8,581 nt of DNA, taken from assembly GCA_004562975.1 (NCBI GenBank), contig SFQP01000116.1, positions 1 to 8,581 on the forward strand, read 5' to 3'. The DNA is from a bacterium (GTDB lineage: Bacteria > Bacteroidota > Bacteroidia > Bacteroidales > Bacteroidaceae). A model generated the notes under the pieces. That model had not been told where the DNA came from, did not search any database, and was given only the letters and a program-made list of their open reading frames with translations. Positions 1 through 5,953 of this stretch are shown here, piece by piece (the stretch's first letter is position 1; each line of letters opens with the position of its first letter). Both the position numbers and the translations under genes were made by a program.

Positions 1-2
1 TC

Positions 3-104
3 CTCGGTGTCATCTTCGGTACACTCTCGTCCATCTTCCTCGCCGCTCCCATTGCCCTGAAAACGCTCAGCCGCAAGAACGTGGTAGTGAAGGAAGAGGA
101 ATAA
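3..104 (+). CDS. secDF: Protein translocase SecDF, C-terminal end (partial)
   Basis: Only the last 33 codons are present; the gene starts left of the window. The visible peptide begins LGVIFGTLSSIFLAAPIALK and ends in a charged tail (KNVVVKEEE). The G-x-x-x-G-T-x-S-S-I-F-x-A-x-P pattern is the usual last transmembrane segment of SecF, or of the fused SecDF of Bacteroidetes, which uses the proton motive force to help the Sec translocon export proteins across the inner membrane. Bacteroidetes normally carry the fused form, so that is the preferred reading, but the fusion cannot be seen here. A terminator follows 37 nt after the stop, so this is the end of its transcript. Confidence 0.7.
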   Translation, partial: LGVIFGTLSSIFLAAPIALKTLSRKNVVVKEEE

Positions 105-140
105 CAACCGCAAAGGGATTTTTCTTTCACATACATATTT

Positions 141-173
141 CCCCGCAGTCCGCAAGGGTTGCGGGGATTTTTA
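141..173 (+). terminator. Rho-independent terminator after secDF
   Basis: The arms CCCCGCA (141-147) and TGCGGGG (160-166) are perfectly complementary around a 12-nt loop. They are followed by ATTTTTAG, a short T-run. The position just downstream of the secDF stop fits a terminator for that gene. Confidence 0.75.
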
Positions 174-304
174 GTGGAATCTAACGATGAGGCGCGGCAA
201 ACGGCGCAGAAAGTAGGTACGTTGTTACCGCAATTCCGCGCCCTTATCCATTGGGCCACGGATGACGGAGAAAGACACGTAAAATACGTATCCGAATCCC
301 CTCA

Positions 305-719
305 CGCGCGCGTATTTATACGTAAATAAATCCCCCAAAAAACATTCACTCGTTCACAGACCGACCGTTTCCTTCTGATTTTCATAGGAAAAGCGTGTGA
401 AGGTTTGCCTGTTCAAGTATTCACACCGCCCGTTCATGGTTTGCCATTCCATCATTCAGTTTCTTCGTGAATGCAGGAGCAGTAGAAATCCAGTCAAACA
501 ACGCGCATCATGTCATCTCTGTTTTCATTAAAGGTCAATATTTGTTAAACCTATGGCGTTGCACGGCCATAGCTTGTGTGAAGGCTTGGTGAATGCATGT
601 GAACACTTGAAAGTGCCAAGTGTTCACACCTAAACAGTTGATTTTCAATAGTTTTACTTTCATCTGTGAATGGGTGAATACTTTTTGGGGGGAATTAAAT
701 ACGTATATAAACGTGCGCG
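305..719. repeat. 415-bp segment bracketed by ~56-bp imperfect inverted repeats
   Basis: The left arm (305-360) and the reverse complement of the right arm (663-719) align over their whole length with one gap, about 46 of 57 columns identical by eye. Shared blocks in order are CGCGC, TATACGTA, CCCCC plus AAAAA, ATTCAC and TTCACAGA. Inside each arm sits a further TGTGAA/TTCACA hairpin: GTGTGAA (395-401) with TTCACAC (420-426) on the left, and a perfect 12-bp stem on the right (598-609/617-628). The interior has no ORF of note. It could be a miniature inverted-repeat transposable element, a large operator or an origin-like site. I see no clear target-site duplication. Confidence 0.5.
598..628. 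repeat. Perfect 12-bp inverted repeat TGTGAACACTTG
   Basis: TGTGAACACTTG (598-609) and CAAGTGTTCACA (617-628) are exact reverse complements separated by the 7-nt loop AAAGTGC. No T-run follows, so it is not a typical terminator. A protein-binding dyad or an element hairpin is more likely. It belongs to the cluster of TTCAC/GTGAA words in this region. Confidence 0.7.
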
Positions 720-916
720 AATGCTTCAGACAGCGAGGTGAAGGATAGGAGGGGGTTCCAAGAAATTACAAAAATTCACATTCCGCGCTTCATCTAATCC
801 ATTCTTTCGCCAGTCCAACAAAACGGCGATGCCCGGCTCACAAGTCCAGGACTATTTTTTCCTACTCGGCGAGTAGACAAAACAAGTCCGGCTCTTGTAG
901 GCATAAAGTCCGGGGG

Positions 917-994
917 TAGGCTGCGCGGCTCGGCAGACAAAATGAAAATCCTTTGGCTTTTCATTTTTCTCTGCGCTCACCTTGCACTACTTTG
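917..994 (+). repeat. Hairpin repeat unit A1
   Basis: The constant left arm is a variant, TAGGCTGCGCGGCTCGG, with an extra GC. The variable core has perfect arms GCAGA (933-937)/TCTGC (970-974) and AAAATGAAAA (939-948)/TTTTCATTTT (958-967), with loop TCCTTTGGC. The right constant arm is CGCTCACCTTGCAC and ends TACTTTG (988-994), one base short of the TAnnTTTG box. The 10-bp palindrome CTTCGCGAAG (995-1004) joins it to unit A2. The same joiner recurs between units B1 and B2. Confidence 0.8.
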
Positions 995-1004
995 CTTCGC
1001 GAAG

Positions 1005-1082
1005 ATAGGCTGCGGCTCGGCAGATAAAATGAAAATCCTTTGGCTTTTCATTTTTCTCTGCGCTCGCCTTGCACTATCTTTG
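1005..1082 (+). repeat. Hairpin repeat unit A2 (promoter-bearing)
   Basis: The unit starts ATAGGCTGCGGCTCGG and has the same core arms as A1: GCAGA (1020-1024)/TCTGC (1057-1061) and AAAATGAAAA (1026-1035)/TTTTCATTTT (1045-1054). It ends CGCTCGCCTTGCACTATCTTTG. With the preceding AAG of the joiner, the outer arms AAGATAG and CTATCTT are also complementary, so the whole unit can fold as one long imperfect hairpin. Confidence 0.85.
1075..1082 (+). promoter_or_regulatory. -7 promoter box TATCTTTG for the esterase gene
   Basis: TATCTTTG matches the Bacteroidetes -7 consensus TAnnTTTG exactly and lies 33 nt before the ATG at 1116, giving a leader of about 27 nt. No good TTTG -33 element is present at 19-21 nt upstream, so the call rests on the -7 box and position. 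The box is the right end of repeat unit A2. Confidence 0.55.
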
Positions 1083-1115
1083 CCGCGTATAGCAGATTCC
1101 TTTACACCCTTCGCC

Positions 1116-2575
1116 ATGCAACATATCAAATATTGGTTCATCCTCATCGTTTACAGTCTGTTCGCCGTATGTATCGGACGGGCACAGGGCTGCGTTACGG
1201 CAGAGATGCCCGATACGCTGACACTCCCCGCCACCTACGGCCACCACATGGTACTGCAACGCCAAATTCCCCTCGTGATGGAGGGACGCGTCAAGCCCGG
1301 CACCACTGTGCGCATTGTGCTGGGAAACCAACAGACAACGACCCAGACCGACGATGAAGGCACGTTCCGCGCCACCCTGAAACCCATGGAAGCCGGCGGG
1401 CCCTATGTGCTGCGCTTCGAGAGCGAAGCCGGCTGCCGTACCTTCACCGATGTCTACGTAGGGGAAGTGTGGATCTGCTCCGGACAATCGAACATGGAGC
1501 TGCGCGTAAGCGAATGCAGCACCGCCGAAAAAGACCTCAAATTGGCCGGACTCCTATCCCGTGTCCACTTCTACAATATGGAAAGCTGCTGGCCGCTCTA
1601 TGCCGAGGTATGGAACGAAGAGCGCATGGACTCCGTGGATCAAGGGCTCTATATCCGCCGCGCCGAGTGGACGAAATGTGCTGCCGAAACGGCGCGCAAC
1701 TTCTCCGCCATCGGCTTCCATTTCGCCAAAATGCTGTCCGACAGCCTGAAATGCCACGTGGGTATCATCAGCAACGCCGTGGGCGGTTCCACCACCGAGG
1801 GCTGGATTGACGAAACCACTCTCCGGGCAAAGCCGCCAAGAAGAAAAAACACCACCATCCCTTCGAGCCCACTTACCTCTTCAACGCCGCCATCCGACCC
1901 ATCGCCGGCTACGCCGTGCGTGGCGTGCTGTGGTACCAAGGGGAGTCGAACGCCGATTTGGTGGAGATGCACGAGAAACTCTTCCCCGCCCTGGAAACCT
2001 CCTGGCGCAAGGCGTGGAACAACCCCCTGCTGCCCTTCTACTTCGTGCAACTTTCGAGCATCTCCACCCGCCCCTCTTGGCCCGAGTTCCGCGACAGCCA
2101 ACGTCGCCTGGCCGACAGCCTGGACCATACCTACATGGTGGTGTCGAGCGATGTGGGCGATTCGCTCGACGTGCATCCCAGGCGCAAGAATGTGGTGGGC
2201 CGCCGCCTCGCCTCCGCTGTGCTCCACCACACCTACGGCTTCGCCCACATCGAACCCTGCGGCCCGCAGCCCCTCAGTGCCGAGGCCGAGGGTTATGGCA
2301 CGGTGCGCATCCGTTTCTCCCACGCCGAAAAGCTGCGCTTCGCCGGTCCCTTGAAACCGGAATACTTCGAGATGTGCAGCCGCAACGGCATCTTCTTCCC
2401 TGCCCATGAAGCACGCATCGAAGGCTCCGACATCGTGCTGCGCCTGCCCCGTGTGGCCATCCCCACGCAGGTGCGCTACGCCTGGAAACCCTTCACCCCT
2501 GCCTGCCTTATCAATGCCGGCGGAATGCCCTGCTCCACCTTCCGGCTCGACGTGAAACCGGCACAAAAGAAGTAG
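1116..2575 (+). pseudogene. Sialate O-acetylesterase (SGNH family), split by an internal deletion/frameshift
   Basis: The product resembles secreted SGNH-family sialate O-acetylesterases of Bacteroides, which remove O-acetyl groups from sialic acids on host glycans. The ATG at 1116 gives a signal peptide (MQHIKYWFILIVYSLFAVCI, then GRAQ). Family motifs are SGQSNMEL with the presumed nucleophile Ser125, AVGGSTTEGWID (221-232), WYQGESN, and SDVGDSLDVHP with the presumed catalytic Asp/His. The reading frame runs cleanly to about 1826 (ending WIDETTLR), then resumes one frame away (GKAAKKKKHHHPFEPTYLFN) and continues to the stop at 2573. Homologues, as I recall them, have about 30 more residues between these points, so the junction looks like a deletion whose length leaves remainder 1 on division by 3, not a single-base slip. 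Without repair the product ends out of frame at 2354 and lacks the catalytic Asp/His. Both flanking frames are otherwise open, so the lesion is recent or a sequence error. The longer in-frame start at 942 is translated repeat DNA and is rejected. Confidence 0.85.
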
Positions 2576-2690
2576 ATGCAGGACAAGAAAACGGACCTAA
2601 TGACCACACTGTCCGAAGCACGCGGAAAGCCCGCCGCTAACTTTCACGGAAATTTATGGGGTGCAAAGCAGGAATAATCCCCAAGTTTTG

Positions 2691-2698
2691 TACTTTTG
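2691..2698 (+). promoter_or_regulatory. -7 promoter box TACTTTTG for mdh
   Basis: TACTTTTG fits TAnnTTTG exactly. It predicts a start near 2704 and a leader of about 59 nt before the mdh ATG. The leader contains two small dyads, AGCTC/GAGCT (2705-2709/2714-2718) and CGGAA/TTCCG. No clear -33 TTTG was found at the preferred spacing. The box lies inside the upstream in-frame extension, which argues for the downstream ATG at 2763. Confidence 0.6.
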
Positions 2699-2762
2699 CA
2701 TAAAAGCTCACGCGAGCTCCGGAAAAACCTTCCGACATCATTCTCTTAAATTCAAATACACT

Positions 2763-3758
2763 ATGGCTTTTTTAACTGACGAAAAACTCGTGATTGTTGG
2801 TGCCGCCGGTATGATCGGCTCCAATATGGTACAAACTGCCCTGATGATGGGTCTGACGAGCAACATCTGCCTCTACGACGTATTCTCGCCCGAAGGTGTG
2901 GCCGAGGAAATGCGCCAGAGCGGTTTCGGCGACGTGAACATCGTGGCAACCACCGATGTGGCCGAAGCCTTCAAGGATGCCAAATATATCATCTCCTCCG
3001 GCGGTGCTCCGCGCAAGGAGGGCATGACCCGCGAGGACTTGCTGAAGGGCAACTGCGAGATAGCCGAACAGCTGGGCAAGAACATCAAGACTTACTGCCC
3101 CGATGTGAAACACGTGGTCATCATCTTCAACCCCGCCGACCTCACCGGTCTGGTAACGCTCCTTTACAGCGGACTGAAACCCTCGCAGGTTACCACGCTG
3201 GCTGCCCTTGACTCCACCCGTCTGCAAAGCGCGCTGGCCAAGAAGTTCGGCGTGATGCAGAGCGAAGTGAAGGGCTGCGCCACCTACGGCGGCCACGGCG
3301 AGCAGATGGCCGTATTCGGCAGCAAGGTTACCATCGACGGACGCAAGCTCACCGACATCATCGGCACAGCCGAATTCCCCGAAGAGGAATGGGCACAGAT
3401 GCGCAAGGACGTTATCCAGGGTGGTGCCAAGATCATCGAGCTGCGTCGCCGTTCCTCGTTCCAGAGCCCGGCATACCTCTCTGTGGAAATGATACGTTCC
3501 GTGATGGGCGGCGAAACCTTCCGTTTCCCCGCAGGTACTTTCGTGAACAACGAAAAGTATAACCACATCATGATGGCCATGGACACCACGCTCGACAAGA
3601 CGGGCTGCCACTACCAGATGCCCGAAGGCACGGCCGAGGAACTTGCTTCGCTCGATGCCAGTTACGCCCACCTCTGCAAGATGCGCGACGAGCTGGTTAC
3701 GCTGAACATCGTGCCCGAAATCGAAAAGTGGGGCGAAATCAACCCGAACTTGAAGTAA
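2763..3758 (+). CDS. mdh: Malate dehydrogenase
   Basis: This 331-residue NAD-dependent dehydrogenase interconverts malate and oxaloacetate in the cytoplasm, in Bacteroidales as part of the reductive branch leading to fumarate and succinate. The N-terminal Rossmann motif VIVGAAGMIGSNM is clear. NPADLTGLV and TYGGHGEQM (with the likely catalytic His) match the LDH/MDH superfamily. Overall it closely resembles the ~330-residue Bacteroidales malate dehydrogenase, so the gene appears full length. The ATG at 2763 is chosen because the first residues (MAFLTDEKLVIVGAAG) match the family start and the promoter box at 2691 is inside the longer ORF. One oddity is LRRRSSFQSP, where I remember LRGRSSFQSP in relatives. 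It has its own promoter and terminator and appears to be a single-gene transcript. Confidence 0.93.
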   Translation: MAFLTDEKLVIVGAAGMIGSNMVQTALMMGLTSNICLYDVFSPEGVAEEMRQSGFGDVNIVATTDVAEAFKDAKYIISSGGAPRKEGMTREDLLKGNCEIAEQLGKNIKTYCPDVKHVVIIFNPADLTGLVTLLYSGLKPSQVTTLAALDSTRLQSALAKKFGVMQSEVKGCATYGGHGEQMAVFGSKVTIDGRKLTDIIGTAEFPEEEWAQMRKDVIQGGAKIIELRRRSSFQSPAYLSVEMIRSVMGGETFRFPAGTFVNNEKYNHIMMAMDTTLDKTGCHYQMPEGTAEELASLDASYAHLCKMRDELVTLNIVPEIEKWGEINPNLK

Positions 3759-3789
3759 TCGGAAACACCCACATCGTTTTCCCGAAGAC

Positions 3790-3828
3790 AAGAGGAGAGA
3801 CCATCGCGGCCTCTCCTCTTTCTGTTTC
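3790..3828 (+). terminator. Rho-independent terminator after mdh
   Basis: The arms AAGAGGAGAG (3790-3799) and CTCTCCTCTT (3811-3820) are perfectly complementary over 10 bp and are followed by TCTGTTT. It starts 31 nt after the mdh stop. Confidence 0.8.
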
Positions 3829-3940
3829 CAAAGCGACAAAAAGAAATTCAAAAGCCATCATTTTTGTTTCATTTGATTGACAAAAACCATCTTTTTGACT
3901 TAAAAAACTGTCACATCTTACAAAAAGTAGGTACAAACTC

Positions 3941-3970
3941 TTGCATTTTTGCGTTCAGGCCGTATCTTTG
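3941..3970 (+). promoter_or_regulatory. Strong Bacteroidetes promoter (TTG, 19 nt, TATCTTTG)
   Basis: TTG at 3941-3943 is followed after exactly 19 nt by TATCTTTG (3963-3970), matching both parts of the Bacteroidetes promoter consensus. This is the best-formed promoter in the window. It has no protein gene directly behind it; transcription would start near 3976 and meet a terminator by 4037. Confidence 0.75.
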
Positions 3971-3975
3971 CAACG

Positions 3976-4037
3976 TGTTTTTCATAGTATTAGATTTAAG
4001 GTTAACAAGGTTGGGATACAGTGGTATCCCTTTTTTT
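3976..4037 (+). ncRNA. Short terminator-ended transcript (small RNA or attenuated leader)
   Basis: From the predicted start near 3976 the transcript runs about 60 nt and ends in a terminator hairpin. Its body is AT-rich (TTTTTCATAGTATTAG, then ATTTAAGGTTAAC) and contains no plausible peptide. It may be a small stable RNA, or a leader whose terminator controls read-through into the structured region downstream. I have an unverified impression that similar leader sequences recur in Bacteroidales genomes. The family is not assigned. Confidence 0.45.
4013..4037 (+). terminator. Terminator hairpin with seven T residues
   Basis: GGGATA (4013-4018) and TATCCC (4025-4030) form a perfect 6-bp stem with a 6-nt loop, followed directly by TTTTTTT (4031-4037). 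It lies about 60 nt after the promoter start and so could act as an attenuator. Confidence 0.75.
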
Positions 4038-4162
4038 GTGCCCAGACGGTTGGGGGAGTCCGAGTGGGAAACTCGTGAACAGGTGAAAGACCAACAGCTA
4101 ACAATTCTATAGAATGTCCTGAATTTTGATGGGTTGCATGGGCCGTAATTAACAAAAACACC

Positions 4163-4170
4163 TATATTTG
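4163..4170 (+). promoter_or_regulatory. -7 box TATATTTG
   Basis: TATATTTG is an exact TAnnTTTG match. A TTG at the right distance upstream is not evident; the nearest is about 25 nt away. It sits directly before the candidate structured RNA, with a predicted start near 4176. Confidence 0.5.
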
Positions 4171-4175
4171 TATCG

Positions 4176-4578
4176 ACTTTCTTTCCCACGGGGGAACTGC
4201 AGCGTGCTGTAGTCACTCTGAGGATGCCCACGCCGAATGCTGACAAACGGTATATCCGGAGGCAGCCAAACGGTGGGATTGGTGGAAAGTCGCTATTTAC
4301 GGGAAAGCGTTTATTGTGCGCTTTGTTCCTTGACACTCTGAAATCTGGCAGTTTCAAATCCAGTCATAGGACAATGCAACGATAGATGCTCATGGGATGT
4401 CTTTATAGCTTACCCAGGATGCTTTTATGCCTTGTCATGAGGTATAGGGGCTGATGGTGGTATGTATATAAACTCATCGGCGTGGGTTTCTGTGCGTTGC
4501 TCGTTCCTGACAGGATGGGCACATGCCAGCGTCTCAGAGTGTGGAGCGGGTGACCAGTAAGACTCTCCACGCTTTTTT
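4176..4578 (+). ncRNA. Candidate ~400-nt structured RNA, family not recognised
   Basis: The interval is bounded by a -7 box and a terminator. It has two nested long-range perfect complements: CACTCTGAG (4214-4222) with CTCAGAGTG (4533-4541), and CCCACGCCGA (4227-4236) with TCGGCGTGGG (4477-4486), extendable by a G-U pair. Local hairpins include CTGCAG/CTGTAG (4197-4202/4207-4212), AAAGCG/CGCTTT in the 4304-4325 area, and GCTGATG/CATCGGC near 4450-4481, which competes with the long-range helix. I looked for the conserved cores of RNase P RNA, tmRNA, SRP RNA and the common riboswitches and did not find them. It could be a stand-alone RNA or a very long leader of the lipoprotein gene. Helices were found by eye; no folding was run. 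Confidence 0.45.
4539..4578 (+). terminator. Terminator of the candidate structured RNA
   Basis: GTGTGGAG (4539-4546) pairs with CTCCACGC (4565-4572), 8 bp with one G-U, followed by TTTTTT (4573-4578). Its first three bases are shared with the 3' strand of the long-range helix (4533-4541), so the two structures partly exclude each other. Confidence 0.7.
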
Positions 4579-4592
4579 CGTATGTAGGCCAA

Positions 4593-4614
4593 ACTGTTAC
4601 AGAACTGTTGCAGA
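4593..4614. repeat. Tandem 11-bp repeat ACTGTTRCAGA before the lipoprotein gene
   Basis: ACTGTTACAGA (4593-4603) is directly followed by ACTGTTGCAGA (4604-4614), then ACTACC. Each copy has partial dyad symmetry (CTGT/ACAG; CTG/CAG), as in paired binding sites. The repeats lie 70-90 nt before the lipoprotein start and upstream of a near-consensus -7 box (TAAATTTT, 4628-4635), so an operator role is possible but unproven. Confidence 0.5.
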
Positions 4615-4627
4615 ACTACCTCAATCC

Positions 4628-4635
4628 TAAATTTT
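4628..4635 (+). promoter_or_regulatory. Weak -7 box TAAATTTT before the lipoprotein gene
   Basis: TAAATTTT differs from TAnnTTTG at the last base. A TTG lies 17 nt upstream (4608-4610), slightly short of the usual 19. It would give a leader of about 40-45 nt. This is a tentative call. Confidence 0.3.
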
Positions 4636-4683
4636 CAACAGCCGACACTTGGTGAGTCGATAGGCAGCAAACACTACAAAACC

Positions 4684-5757
4684 ATGAAAAAGATTTTTTC
4701 AATGTTATTTGCTACGCTTCTCACAAGTGTATGCTTTGTTTCGTGCAGCGACGATGACGACAATGGAGGCTCTTCCTCTGTAGACAATCCGTTGCAAAAC
4801 GAGGCGAAAGTGCAGATTTCTTCTGTCACGTGTAAATATTCGTCACAATGGGGTGGTGAAGAAGAGTACACCTACTTTTTCGAATACGATAGCAAATCCA
4901 GACCCACAGCAAGCTATCAGATATACGATGACCCGGATGAAGGCCCCGAGAAGGAATATGAATTCAAAATCAACTATAACAAAGGTACCATGAGCTGGGA
5001 TGGCGATGAATTATTGCGCGTTACCTTCACAAACAAGGGGTACATCGCCTCATTAAAAGGGGAATATGATGAAAAAGATGATGGCGACAGATATATTGGC
5101 AAAACAGAAATGAACTGCAGTTATGACAAAGACGGACATCTGATCAAGCAAACTTTTTTATGGAAAGATGAATGCATATCTTCTACATATCCCGATGATA
5201 ACTACAAAGAAACTGAGACAAATGAGTTTGAATTCACATGGGTAAACGGCAACCTGATTTCGAGCACGTGTAAGGGTGTGGTAATATATGAAAGGAATGG
5301 TGAGAAATCCACTGAACCATACACAGAGACATTATATTTCACTTATGGAAACCAGCCAAACAAATACAAACAATACATAGCATATATTGATGACGAAACT
5401 GGTACACTGGCATCCGGACTCTTTGGAGTATTCTCCCAAAATTTGCCAGTGACATACAAAGAAACTTATAAAGGAGAAGGATACGAGGGTACCAGTGAAT
5501 CCAATGGAGAATTCACTTTAAATGATGACGGTAGTATAAAGACTGAAGCTTGGGTGGAAAATGGTGGTAGCCGCTACTATTATACTTACAATTATCAACC
5601 CATAGGCCAGCGCTCGACAATGGTACCGGCATTTGCAAAATCAGTTGTTCCTTCTAAGGCAACGTCTGTGAAGGAGAAGATAAACAAGATGCGCCGACTG
5701 GGCAGATTTCCCTTTATGTCGAAAAAGGGATTCGGACAAGCCAATGCCCAGGACTGA
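4684..5757 (+). CDS. Surface-exposed lipoprotein, DUF4595-like
   Basis: This 357-residue protein begins with a lipoprotein signal peptide (MKKIFSMLFATLLTSVCFVSC), with the lipidated Cys at 21. Cys is followed by SDDDD, which matches the Bacteroides lipoprotein export signal that sends lipoproteins to the cell surface. The body is rich in Tyr, Asp, Glu and Lys, with repeated beta-strand phrases such as YFFEYDSKSRP, CSYDKDGHLIKQTF, YFTYGNQPNKY and GEFTLNDDGSIK. These resemble YD/RHS-like beta-sheet repeats and the DUF4595 domain common in Bacteroidetes lipoproteins; ligand and function are unknown. The last ~55 residues (from about QPIGQRSTM) differ: basic, low in Tyr, and ending FGQANAQD. Base composition is more AT-rich than the neighbouring housekeeping genes, which may reflect transfer or weaker selection. 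No partner gene is adjacent. Confidence 0.85.
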   Translation: MKKIFSMLFATLLTSVCFVSCSDDDDNGGSSSVDNPLQNEAKVQISSVTCKYSSQWGGEEEYTYFFEYDSKSRPTASYQIYDDPDEGPEKEYEFKINYNKGTMSWDGDELLRVTFTNKGYIASLKGEYDEKDDGDRYIGKTEMNCSYDKDGHLIKQTFLWKDECISSTYPDDNYKETETNEFEFTWVNGNLISSTCKGVVIYERNGEKSTEPYTETLYFTYGNQPNKYKQYIAYIDDETGTLASGLFGVFSQNLPVTYKETYKGEGYEGTSESNGEFTLNDDGSIKTEAWVENGGSRYYYTYNYQPIGQRSTMVPAFAKSVVPSKATSVKEKINKMRRLGRFPFMSKKGFGQANAQD

Positions 5758-5791
5758 TACATGGCAACATGACAGAGCATCTTTTCATAAC

Positions 5792-5862
5792 ATAGGCTGC
5801 GGCTCGGCAAAGGAAAATTAAAAACCTTCGGCTTTTCTTTGCTCTCGCCTTGCACTACTTTG
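5792..5862 (+). repeat. Hairpin repeat unit B1
   Basis: The left constant arm is ATAGGCTGCGGCTCGG. The core arms are GCAAAG (5807-5812) and CTTTGC (5837-5842), continued by AAAA/TTTT across a one-base bulge. The right arm is CTCTCGCCTTGCAC, ending TACTTTG. The palindrome CTTCGCGAAG (5863-5872) links it to B2. The sequence just before it (ATCTTTTCATAACAT) resembles the B2-B3 joiner and may be a remnant of another unit. Confidence 0.8.
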
Positions 5863-5872
5863 CTTCGCGAAG

Positions 5873-5947
5873 ATAGGCTGCGGCTCGGAAGAAGAAAGCA
5901 AAACTCGCGTTTTGCTTTCTTTCTTCTCTCGCCTTGCACTATCTTTC
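5873..5947 (+). repeat. Hairpin repeat unit B2
   Basis: The constant arms are as in B1, but the core differs. GAAAGCAAAAC (5894-5904) and GTTTTGCTTTC (5909-5919) are perfectly complementary over 11 bp with a 4-nt loop TCGC, extended by AAGAA/TTCTT past a bulge. The unit ends TATCTTTC, so its -7 box lacks the final G. It is joined to B3 by CATAAC. Confidence 0.85.
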
Positions 5948-5953
5948 CATAAC

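Larger units (their letters stand above)
181..916. other. Long gene-free region upstream of the esterase
   Basis: I see no convincing protein gene in this ~735-nt stretch. It contains a 7-bp dyad GGCGCGG/CCGCGCC (191-197/236-242) with GGTA/TACC inside it, several TACGTA palindromes, a pair of ~56-nt inverted repeats (305-360 and 663-719), and two hairpins built on TTCACA/TGTGAA. About ten TTCAC or GTGAA words lie between 340 and 780. The right end has small dyads CTACTC-GGC-GAGTAG (862-876) and ACAAG/CTTGT (882-886/894-898) and three copies of AAGTCC. No consensus -7 box is evident on the plus strand before 1075. Confidence 0.6.
3829..4683. other. Gene-free region with two candidate small transcripts
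   Basis: No protein in this 850-nt stretch looks real; the open frames at 3864-4112 (+) and 3911-4357 (-) have no recognisable family or start signal and overlap RNA structure. The content is better explained by a promoter with an early terminator (3941-4037), a hairpin-rich stretch (4038-4160: CGAGT/ACTCG hairpin inside a GTTGG/CCAAC pair), a second -7 box (4163-4170) with a ~400-nt structured transcript, and a short leader region before the lipoprotein gene. Confidence 0.6.

Noticed and set aside
305..719. Invertible promoter segment
   Set aside because: The inverted repeats are only about 80% alike, and no recombinase gene or promoter box inside was seen; kept as an unexplained element instead.
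942..1115. In-frame N-terminal extension of the esterase (two MKILWLFIFLCA repeats)
   Set aside because: It is the translation of hairpin repeats A1 and A2, and the promoter box at 1075 is inside it; the ATG at 1116 gives a normal signal peptide.
2576..2677. 33-codon ORF starting directly after the esterase stop (MQDKKTDLMTTL...)
   Set aside because: No recognisable features and very short; kept only as a remote possibility.
2661..2762. In-frame extension of mdh
   Set aside because: The -7 box at 2691-2698 lies within it, and the family N-terminus begins at 2763.
3864..4112. 82-codon plus-strand ORF
   Set aside because: It crosses the promoter at 3941-3970 and the terminator at 4013-4037 and has no protein character.
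3911..4357. 148-codon minus-strand ORF
   Set aside because: It is antisense to the promoter, terminator and structured RNA; no family or start signal seen.
4345..4372. tRNA T-loop-like sequence (TTCAAAT)
   Set aside because: The flanking bases do not form a T stem and no acceptor, D or anticodon arms are found.
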